Origin: JBPCNH01 sp051001455
GTDB lineage: Bacteria > Actinomycetota > CADDZG01 > WHSQ01
DNA: 64,000 nt
Assembly (NCBI GenBank): GCA_051001455.1
Contig: JBPCNH010000009.1
Coordinates: 1-64,000, forward strand
Direction of reading: 5' to 3'
How positions within the stretch are numbered: the stretch's first letter is position 1; each line of letters opens with the position of its first letter. Both the position numbers and the translations under genes were made by a program. Positions 55,867 to 62,434 of the stretch are shown in pieces. Below the pieces are notes generated by a model. The model worked only from the letters and a program-made list of their open reading frames with translations. It did no database searches and was not told the origin of the DNA.

Positions 55867-57455
55867 CTGCTGCGGTCTCTTTCGAGGGAGTTTCGTTCTC
55901 TTATCCGGACGCGCCGGGCCCTGCACTCCGGAACGTCTCTCTCGAGATAGCAGAAGGATCCTTCGCGTTGGTTACCGGTCCCACGGGCGCGGGAAAGTCC
56001 ACGTTCCTGCGTGCGATGAACGGGCTGGTGCCGCATTTCACCGGCGGGACGTTCAGCGGACGGGTGCTGGTGGAAGGGCGTCACACCCTAGAGGTGCCGC
56101 CGCGCCGGCTTGCCGATGTCGTCGCTTTCGTACCGCAGGATCCGGGTTCGGCATTCGTCTTGGATCGCGTGGAGGACGAGCTGGCCTATGCGATGGAGAA
56201 CCTCGGCGTCGACAAGGCCGTGATGCGGAGGCGTGTTGAGGAGACCCTCGATCTCTTAGCGTTGGAGCCGCTCCGTGAACGGTCCGTGCGCTCATTGTCC
56301 GGAGGCGAGCGTCAAAGGGTCGCCATCGCGGGGGCGCTCACAGCTGGACCGCGCCTACTCGTGCTCGATGAGCCGACCAGTCAACTGGATCCCCAGGGGG
56401 CCGAGGACGTACTTGCCGCTCTGCAGCGTTTGGTCCACGACATCGGGCTGACGGTCATCGTGGCCGAACATCGTCTCGAGCGGGTCGCGGGTTTCGCCGA
56501 CGTGGTTATCTCCTGTGACGCCGGTATCTTCACGACCGGAGAACCGGCCGCGCAACTTGCCGATTCTCCAACGGCGCCGCCCGTGACCCGTCTGGGGCGC
56601 CTCGCCGGGTGGGATCCATTGCCGCTGACCGTGCGCGACGCGCGCCGCGTGGCGCCGGATCTGCAGCGTCCCGCACGAGAGGACTCGATCGACCCCTCCG
56701 GTCCATCTCTGCTTACCGCGTCCAAAGTGACTGCGTCTTACGGACCGAAGCGTGTCCTCAACGGTGTCGACGTAGAGCTCCGGAGCGGTGAAGTGGTCGC
56801 GCTCATGGGTCGCAACGGGTCGGGCAAGTCGACCCTGTTGCGGACCCTCGTCGGGTTGCACGACCCAGAACGCGGTGCGATCACGTTTGGGGGACGGCTG
56901 CCTGTAGCGGGGCGAGACGTCGGCTTCTGTCCCCAGACCCCGGAGTCCATCCTGTTCAAGGACACGGTGCTCGACGAGGTCAAGGCGACCATCGAGTGGA
57001 CGAAGAGCACGAGCGATCCGCAGGAGATACTGGCCTCTCTCGGTCTGTCGGTTCATGCCGGCGCTCATCCACGCGACCTGTCGGCCGGACAACGGCTGCT
57101 GGTTGCCGTTGCCGCGACGGTCGCCGGCGGCGCGCCGGTGCTTCTCCTCGACGAGCCCACGCGCGGGCTGGATCCCGCCTCGAAGCACAAGCTGGCCGCG
57201 TTCATCCGAGCCCATGCAGCCGCCGGCGGCGCCGTCATGTTCGCCACTCATGATGTCGAGATGGTGGCAGAGCTCGCGGGGCGGGTGGTGATGCTCGCTC
57301 GCGGAGACGTGATCGCCGACGGTCCGCCCGACCCAGTCCTGAGCGACTCGCCGGTGTTCGCGCCGCAGATGGCCCGCGTGTTCGGCCGGGGGTGGCTCAC
57401 TCCCGATCAGGTGTGGGGGGCCTTGTCGGGCGCGGGGTCGAGGGCCGGGGCATGA
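55863..57455 (+). CDS. ecfA: ECF transporter double ATPase (fused EcfA-EcfA')
   Basis: A 530-aa protein with two ABC ATPase domains in one chain. Domain 1: Walker A GPTGAGKST, signature LSGGERQRVAIAG, Walker B LLVLDEPTSQLDP. Domain 2 (from about residue 290): GRNGSGKST, a degenerate signature LSAGQRLLVAVAA and LLLDEPTRGLDP. The fusion replaces the usual EcfA1/EcfA2 pair. The GTG at 55863 overlaps the ecfT stop; the longer upstream frame is a shadow of ecfT. The 4-nt overlap with the S-component gene indicates a dedicated (group I-like) system. Confidence 0.92.
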   Translation: MTAAVSFEGVSFSYPDAPGPALRNVSLEIAEGSFALVTGPTGAGKSTFLRAMNGLVPHFTGGTFSGRVLVEGRHTLEVPPRRLADVVAFVPQDPGSAFVLDRVEDELAYAMENLGVDKAVMRRRVEETLDLLALEPLRERSVRSLSGGERQRVAIAGALTAGPRLLVLDEPTSQLDPQGAEDVLAALQRLVHDIGLTVIVAEHRLERVAGFADVVISCDAGIFTTGEPAAQLADSPTAPPVTRLGRLAGWDPLPLTVRDARRVAPDLQRPAREDSIDPSGPSLLTASKVTASYGPKRVLNGVDVELRSGEVVALMGRNGSGKSTLLRTLVGLHDPERGAITFGGRLPVAGRDVGFCPQTPESILFKDTVLDEVKATIEWTKSTSDPQEILASLGLSVHAGAHPRDLSAGQRLLVAVAATVAGGAPVLLLDEPTRGLDPASKHKLAAFIRAHAAAGGAVMFATHDVEMVAELAGRVVMLARGDVIADGPPDPVLSDSPVFAPQMARVFGRGWLTPDQVWGALSGAGSRAGA

Positions 57456-58294
57456 GTCTCGGCCGGTACCTCGCGAGGGGAGGTCTCCAACTCCCGCTCC
57501 TCGTCGCTGCCAACCTCATCGGTCTGGCCGCGTTCGTGTGGCCGTTCCTGTTGCCGGCTGCCGTCGGAGGTGACGGCGCCCACCGCGTCGATGCTCCCTG
57601 GATCGTCGCGGGTTTGCTCGTCTGCCTCGGCACCTTGCTGTTCGCCGAGCTCGGCCGGGGAGCCATGGGGCCCAAGACGATCGCGTTGATCGGTGTGCTT
57701 GGTGCGGCGATGGTTGCGCTCCGACTACCGGGCTTCATCGGTGGCGCGTCTGCGATGTTCATCATCGTGCTGGTAGGCGGCAACGCCTTCGGGCCATCGT
57801 TCGGGTTCCTGCTTGGTGCGCTCGGACTCTTCGCCTCAGCTCTGTTCGTTGGAGGCTTCGGGCCGTGGCTGCCGTTCCAGATGGTGGCGGTCGGTTGGGT
57901 CGGGATGGGCGCCGGCTTCGTTCCCCGGGCCGGAAGTTGGCCGCTGCGGCTGGGGGCGCTCGCCGTGTACGGGTTCGTCGCCGGGTTCGGATTCGGCGCC
58001 GTGATGAACCTGTGGTCGTGGCCTTACATAGCCGGCTCGTCGGCCATCGGATGGGTCCCGGAGGAAGGCGCGTTCGCCAACCTCCACAACTACTGGCGTT
58101 ATTACCTGATCACCTCGGCGACCTGGGATTCGTTGCGGGCTATCGGCAACGTCGCCCTGGTGTTGGTCCTCGGGCGTCCGCTCCTGGGAGCGCTCGATCG
58201 AGCGGCCCGCCGGATGCAATTGACGGTCGAGCCTCCGGACCCCGTCCCGCCGGTGCAGGAAGACTTACCGGTTCCGGCGGGTTCATACTTATGA
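57452..58294 (+). CDS. ECF transporter substrate-binding S component, probably for cobalamin
   Basis: A 280-aa hydrophobic protein with about seven helices, rich in Gly/Ala, in the position of the S subunit. SAMFIIVLVGGNAFGPSFGFLLGALGLFASALFVGGFGPWLPFQM resembles the core of larger S components that carry the conserved GP-FG and GGxGPWLPFQ segments. The C-terminal part extends into a Pro-rich cytoplasmic tail. Substrate assignment to B12 rests on the riboswitch and the two preceding carrier-like proteins, not on sequence alone. The ATG at 57452 overlaps ecfA by 4 nt; its stop is 3 nt before the RNase P RNA. Confidence 0.8.
   Translation: MSLGRYLARGGLQLPLLVAANLIGLAAFVWPFLLPAAVGGDGAHRVDAPWIVAGLLVCLGTLLFAELGRGAMGPKTIALIGVLGAAMVALRLPGFIGGASAMFIIVLVGGNAFGPSFGFLLGALGLFASALFVGGFGPWLPFQMVAVGWVGMGAGFVPRAGSWPLRLGALAVYGFVAGFGFGAVMNLWSWPYIAGSSAIGWVPEEGAFANLHNYWRYYLITSATWDSLRAIGNVALVLVLGRPLLGALDRAARRMQLTVEPPDPVPPVQEDLPVPAGSYL
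58260..58289 (+). promoter_or_regulatory. Possible rnpB promoter inside the S-component gene
   Basis: AAGACT (58260-58265) and CATACT (58284-58289) are separated by 18 nt and match the -35 and -10 consensus at 3/6 and 4/6 positions, including the GAC core. They would start transcription about 8 nt later, at the mature 5' end of RNase P RNA. A weak match, suggested mainly by position. Confidence 0.3.
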
Positions 58295-58297
58295 GTG

Positions 58298-58664
58298 GAG
58301 TCGGCCGGGTGACCGCGGCCCGAAAGGGTTGAGGAAAGTCCGGACTCCGCAGGGCAGGACGCTGGGGAATTCCCAGGCGGGGTGACCCGTGGATAGCGCA
58401 ACAGAAAGCAAACCGCCGTTCCCTTTCTCCAACCCTTGAGGGAGCGGTAAGGGTGAAACGGTGAGGTAAGAGCTCACCAGCGCATCCGGTGACGGGTGCG
58501 GCTAGGCATGCCCCGTCCGGAGCAAGACCAAGCAGGAGGTATGGGTGGCCCGCCCGTCGCCTCCGGGTAGGTCGCATGAGGTGAGCGGTAACGCTCATCC
58601 CAGATGGATGGTCACCGGTTGCCGCTTGCGGCAGCTACAGGATCCGGCTTATAGGCCGACTCCA
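58298..58664 (+). ncRNA. rnpB: RNase P RNA, bacterial class A
   Basis: Catalytic RNA that matures tRNA 5' ends. The terminal helix P1 is GAGTCGGCC (58298-58306) with GGCCGACTC (58654-58662). The conserved core near the 5' end reads GAGGAAAGTCCGGACTCC, and the 3' core reads ACAGGATCCGGCTTATAGG. The internal AGAAAGCAAACCGCC and GGTAAGGGTGAAACGGTG segments are also typical. The length of about 365 nt and helix layout fit class A. It begins 3 nt after the stop codon of the ECF S-component gene, so it is either processed from that transcript or has a promoter inside the coding region. Confidence 0.96.
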
Positions 58665-58673
58665 CGGCCTCAG

Positions 58674-58705
58674 GAGGCCCCGCCGGAAACGGCGGGGCCT
58701 CTCCT
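58674..58705 (+). terminator. Terminator hairpin after rnpB
   Basis: GAGGCCCCGCCG (58674-58685), loop GAAA, CGGCGGGGCCTC (58690-58701): a perfect 12-bp stem with a stable tetraloop, followed by TCCTTATC. The T-tract is short, as often in high-G+C genomes. It should end transcription of rnpB and any read-through from the B12 operon. Confidence 0.75.
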
Positions 58706-58746
58706 TATCGCTACAGTCAGGGGAAACGATCCTTGAGGAGGTATCG

Positions 58747-59130
58747 ATGACGAAGATGGTGGTCGCAACCGGATCGGCTCCCGAGGCCGTAGGTCCTTAC
58801 TCTCAGGCGGTCTCGTCGAACGGCTTGTTGTTCTGCTCGGGCCAGATCCCGCTCGATCCCGCTACGGGAGAGCTCGTTCAGGGAACGATCGCCGAAGAGA
58901 CCAGGCGCGTGATGGACAACCTGACCGCCGTACTCGATGCAGGCGGTTCGAGCTGGCCGAACGTCTTGAAGGTCACCGCGTATCTCACTGATATGGCCGA
59001 TTACGCCGAGTTCAACGAGGTCTACGGCGAATTCACCGGCCAGGAACCGCCGGCGCGCGCCGCGATCGCCGTAGCCGCGTTGCCGAAGGGCGCCAGGGTC
59101 GAAGTGGAGTGTGTTGCACGCGTCTCGTGA
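58747..59130 (+). CDS. ridA: RidA-family enamine/imine deaminase
   Basis: A 127-aa Rid protein that hydrolyses reactive enamines made by PLP enzymes. It shows the family opening APEAVGPYSQAV, the middle LLFCSGQIPLDPATGEL, and the C-terminal PPARAAIAVAALPKGARVEVE with the Arg that binds the substrate carboxylate. A strong GAGGAGG precedes the ATG. It acts in the cytoplasm, probably protecting PLP-dependent enzymes. Confidence 0.93.
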   Translation: MTKMVVATGSAPEAVGPYSQAVSSNGLLFCSGQIPLDPATGELVQGTIAEETRRVMDNLTAVLDAGGSSWPNVLKVTAYLTDMADYAEFNEVYGEFTGQEPPARAAIAVAALPKGARVEVECVARVS

Positions 59131-59146
59131 GGCAAGTGTGGGTGAG

Positions 59147-59362
59147 CTATCGCTCCTCGCCGACGACCTTGTCTCCGTAGACGATCCTGACCTCTCGCTC
59201 CTCGATGTCGCCCGAGACGGGTTCGAGGCCGGCTTCGTTCGGGCTACCCGCCTCCGTGCGGGCGATCTTGTTCTCGATCTTGCTCATCAGGAACAACAGC
59301 CCCATGATCATGAGGGGCCACAGCATCAGGATGACGAGCAGGAACAGCTGGTAGCGGGTCAC
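59147..59362 (-). CDS. Small single-helix membrane protein
   Basis: A 71-aa protein with one N-terminal transmembrane helix (QLFLLVILMLWPLMIMGLLFLMS) and an acidic soluble tail ending VRIVYGDKVVGEE. GTG start. It diverges from the M20 peptidase gene with 20 nt between starts and is convergent with ridA. I do not know the family; the helix/charged-tail layout and the coding pattern support a real gene. Confidence 0.55.
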   Translation of the reverse strand: MTRYQLFLLVILMLWPLMIMGLLFLMSKIENKIARTEAGSPNEAGLEPVSGDIEEREVRIVYGDKVVGEER

Positions 59363-59382
59363 GACCCACAGTCTTTCATCCG

Positions 59383-60564
59383 ATGACCGTAGACAGCCGA
59401 CATCTGCAGCGATCGCTCGCCCCGGAGCGCGCCACCGAACGGCTGGCGGAGCTGGTGAGGGTCCCTTCGGAGAATCCTCCCGGTGACGAAGCCCGGGCCG
59501 CCGAGGTAGTGGCGGCCTGGTGCACGGACGGGGGATTCGATGTGGAGGCGCATGAGGCCGAGCCGGGACGACCGAGCGTGGTGGCGCGCTGGGGGAGCGG
59601 ATCTCCGACCCTCACATTCTGCTCGCACATAGATGTCGTTCCTGCCGGCGACCACACCCTGTGGGCAGGCGATCCCTACTCTGCCGACATCGCCGAGGGC
59701 CGGCTCCACGGGCGCGGTTCGAGCGATGCGAAGGGTCCGTGCGTAGCGGCCCTGGAGGCCGCACTGGCACTGAAGGACGCGGGTGCGTCTTTCGATGGCA
59801 CCCTCGAGCTGGCGTTCGTCGCCGACGAAGAGGCCATGGGGTTCAAAGGAGCCGGTCACCTCGTCGAGTCCGGCGTGATGCGACCGGATATCGGCATCGT
59901 GGGAGAACCCACGTCCTTGCGAGTGGTGCGCGCTCAGCGGGGAGCTGCGTGGTTCCGATTGGTGACGCGCGGTGTAGCCGGGCACGGGTCGGCACCCGAG
60001 CGGGGGGTCAATGCGGTAGCTCACATGGCCGAGGTGGTGCGACACTTGAAGGATCACGTTCCCGATCTGGAGCACCCGCTCCTCGGAGCACCCACCATCA
60101 GCGTCGGAACGATCCGCGGCGGAGAGAAGGTCAACATCATCCCGGCCTCCTGCGTCCTCGAGGTCGATAGGCGCAGCGTCCCTCCCGAGACCAGAGATTC
60201 GGTGATCGCCTCCGTAGAGGCGGCGATCGAGGCCGCTCGGGAGCGCTATCCCGAGATCGATGCCTCTGTCGAGCTGCCTTTCTACGGCAAGCCGTTCGAG
60301 ATCCCCGCGTCGGCTCCCGTCGTGACCGCCGCGGTCGATGCGGTCGCGTCGGTCACCGGTGCGCCCGCCGAGGTCATCGGCTTCCGCGGGGCATCCGATG
60401 CTCGTTTCATCGCCGATACCGGCGCCGACGTGATCGTGCTCGGTCCCGGTGACATAAAGCTCGCGCATACGGCCCGTGAGTTCATCGAGCTCGACGAGTT
60501 CCATCGCGGGATCGAGGTCTACGCGTTGACGTTCGCCATGTTGCTCGAGATGAAGCTGCCATGA
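59383..60564 (+). CDS. M20-family metallopeptidase (ArgE/DapE/acetylornithine deacetylase-like)
   Basis: A 393-aa dinuclear zinc amidohydrolase. Metal-binding motifs: FCSHIDVVPAGD (His, Asp), GRGSSDAKGP (bridging Asp), ADEEAMGFKG (catalytic Glu and metal Glu), and a distal His in GDIKLAHTAREFIELD. The dimerisation (lid) domain lies between, with GHGSAPERGVNAV. Members include DapE (lysine/diaminopimelate synthesis) and ArgE (arginine synthesis); motifs do not separate them. Its stop overlaps the trpD start by 4 nt, tying it to amino-acid metabolism. Confidence 0.9.
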   Translation: MTVDSRHLQRSLAPERATERLAELVRVPSENPPGDEARAAEVVAAWCTDGGFDVEAHEAEPGRPSVVARWGSGSPTLTFCSHIDVVPAGDHTLWAGDPYSADIAEGRLHGRGSSDAKGPCVAALEAALALKDAGASFDGTLELAFVADEEAMGFKGAGHLVESGVMRPDIGIVGEPTSLRVVRAQRGAAWFRLVTRGVAGHGSAPERGVNAVAHMAEVVRHLKDHVPDLEHPLLGAPTISVGTIRGGEKVNIIPASCVLEVDRRSVPPETRDSVIASVEAAIEAARERYPEIDASVELPFYGKPFEIPASAPVVTAAVDAVASVTGAPAEVIGFRGASDARFIADTGADVIVLGPGDIKLAHTAREFIELDEFHRGIEVYALTFAMLLEMKLP

Positions 60565-61589
60565 CCGCGGACTTTTCCTGGGGCAGATGCATCACCGCTC
60601 TGCTGGAAGGACGTGACATGTCGGAAGCGGATGCGGCCGCCGCGATGACCGAGATCATGGACGGCGCGGCCACTCCGGCTCAGATCGCCGGTTTCGTCGT
60701 GGCGCTGCGCTCCAAAGGCGAGACCGTCGACGAGATCACCGGGCTCGTTCGCATCATGCGCGCTTACGCGGCGCCGATCGAGATAGCCGGTCCTCTTCTC
60801 GATACGTGCGGCACCGGAGGCGATCGGGCCGGGACGTTCAACGTCTCCACCGCGGCGGCTCTCGTGTGTGCGGGAGCCGGTGTGAAGGTAGCCAAGCACG
60901 GCAACCGTGCGGCGTCCTCTCGTTCCGGATCAGCCGACGTCCTCGAAGCCCTGGGGGTGAAGATCGACCTTCCGCCTGCGGGCGTCGAGACGTGCATCGC
61001 GGAAGCGGGCATCGGGTTCTGCTTCGCACCGGTGTTCCACCCGGCGATGCGTCATGCCGGCGCGCCGCGTCGTGAACTTGGTATCGCGACGGTCTTCAAC
61101 TTCCTCGGACCTCTCACCAATCCGGCGGGGGCGACCTTCCAGGCGCTCGGCGTATCGGACGAGACGATGATGCCGAAGATGGTGGGGACTCTCGGCAGGA
61201 CGGGGTCAACGAGGGTGATCGCTTTTCATGGTCACGGCGGGCTTGACGAGCTGGCACTGTCGGGGCCATCGCAGGTGCTCGAGCTCGACCACGGCACCAC
61301 CCGGAGGTGGACGGTCGACCCGTCGGAGCTCGGTCTTGCCGAAGCTCCTCTCGCTGCGGTCGCTGGTGGTTCGTCCGACGAGAACGCGGCGATCATCCGG
61401 GAGGTCTTCGCCGGGTCCCAGGGGCCGCGGCGTGACATCGTGCTGCTGAATGCCGCCGCCGGTTTGCTTGCGGCCGGGCGCGCCGAAGACATGAAGACGG
61501 CCCTCGCCAAGGCCTCGGACGCGGTCGACTCCGGCGCGGCGGCCGCGACTTTGGAGCGCCTGATCGCAGCTTCGAACGAGAAGGCTTAG
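60561..61589 (+). CDS. trpD: Anthranilate phosphoribosyltransferase
   Basis: TrpD joins anthranilate and PRPP in tryptophan synthesis. The 342-aa protein has the glycine loop CGTGGDRAGTFNVST (PRPP binding), KHGNRAASSRSGSADVLE (anthranilate and Mg sites), the FAPVFHPAMRHAGAPRRELG channel and NFLGPLTNPA. It is translationally coupled to the M20 peptidase; no other trp gene is in the window. Confidence 0.96.
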   Translation: MTADFSWGRCITALLEGRDMSEADAAAAMTEIMDGAATPAQIAGFVVALRSKGETVDEITGLVRIMRAYAAPIEIAGPLLDTCGTGGDRAGTFNVSTAAALVCAGAGVKVAKHGNRAASSRSGSADVLEALGVKIDLPPAGVETCIAEAGIGFCFAPVFHPAMRHAGAPRRELGIATVFNFLGPLTNPAGATFQALGVSDETMMPKMVGTLGRTGSTRVIAFHGHGGLDELALSGPSQVLELDHGTTRRWTVDPSELGLAEAPLAAVAGGSSDENAAIIREVFAGSQGPRRDIVLLNAAAGLLAAGRAEDMKTALAKASDAVDSGAAAATLERLIAASNEKA

Positions 61590-61640
61590 AGCGGGTTAGA
61601 TTGCTGGGACGCCGCCACCATCTCAGGGAGGACGTCACCG

Positions 61641-62309
61641 ATGAGCGAGAGGAACCTTGCAGGCCGGCTCGACAAGGCCACCGAAGATCGTCGCCTGCTG
61701 GATCACCCGTTCTACCAAGCATGGGCTGCCGGGGAACTGACCCTCGAGGACCTGCAGACCTACTCCGGGCAGTACTGGCGGCAGGTCGAGGCCTTCCCCA
61801 GCTACCTGATCAACGCCGCCTCGCGCGTCGAGGACGAGGTTGCGAAGAAGACCCTCATGGCGAACCTCTCGGACGAGGTCGACGACGACCACGCCGGTCT
61901 GTGGCTGCAGTTCGCCGGCAGTGTCGGCGCGGCGGAGCAGACCGTGCGCGCCTCGGTCGTCGAGCCCGAGACCGCCGAGTGCGTCGCGGCTTTCTCCGAC
62001 GGCACCGCTACGGCGTCGGTTCCTTTCGCGCTGGGGATGCTGTACGGCTACGAGTCGCAGACGCCTGCCGTAGCCGAGACCAAGATCTGCGGCCTGAAGG
62101 AGCACTACGGCATCGACGGTCCAGGACTCGACTACTTCGCGCTGCACGGTGAGCTCGACGTCACTCATGCAGCCGAGCTGGCGGAGGCCGTGGACCGTAT
62201 GATCGAGGCCGATGAGGACCTCGCGCAGGCAGAGGCCGGTGCGCGCGCCGGAGCCGAGGCCATCTGGCGTCTGCTCGACGGCGTCGAGAGGATCCGGACC
62301 GCAGCCTAG
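61641..62309 (+). CDS. CADD-like heme-oxygenase-fold di-metal protein (TenA/PqqC superfamily)
   Basis: A 222-aa protein similar to Chlamydia CADD. The alignment of ESQTPAVAETK (Glu138, Lys148) and HGELDVTH (His169, Asp173, His176) with CADD is residue for residue, as is the DHAGLW block with His84. In CADD these residues bind a di-metal centre, and the equivalent Lys is consumed, with a Tyr, to make p-aminobenzoate for folate. TYSGQYWRQVEAFPSYL keeps the Tyr-rich N-terminal helix. AGGGAGG lies before the ATG. It follows trpD by 51 nt. The family also includes uncharacterised redox enzymes, so pABA synthesis is inference. Confidence 0.8.
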   Translation: MSERNLAGRLDKATEDRRLLDHPFYQAWAAGELTLEDLQTYSGQYWRQVEAFPSYLINAASRVEDEVAKKTLMANLSDEVDDDHAGLWLQFAGSVGAAEQTVRASVVEPETAECVAAFSDGTATASVPFALGMLYGYESQTPAVAETKICGLKEHYGIDGPGLDYFALHGELDVTHAAELAEAVDRMIEADEDLAQAEAGARAGAEAIWRLLDGVERIRTAA

Positions 62310-62345
62310 ACGGCCGCCAATGGGTTCAGATCAACCCCCAGCGGT

Positions 62346-62392
62346 TTTTGATCGCTTCTGACCACATCTATCGTGGTCGCTATCGATCAAAA
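62346..62392 (+). promoter_or_regulatory. Two-step stem-loop upstream of the phosphatase gene
   Basis: TTTTGATCG (62346-62354) pairs perfectly with CGATCAAAA (62384-62392). Inside, GACCAC (62360-62365) pairs with GTGGTC (62373-62378), with 5-nt strands between the helices on both sides. No T-tract follows on the plus strand, so it is not a simple terminator. As a DNA element, the outer arms could also be operator half-sites. Visual prediction. Confidence 0.35.
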
Positions 62393-62434
62393 CGCCAGGG
62401 CAAGCTTTTCCCAGGTAATAAGTAGGGTGACCCG

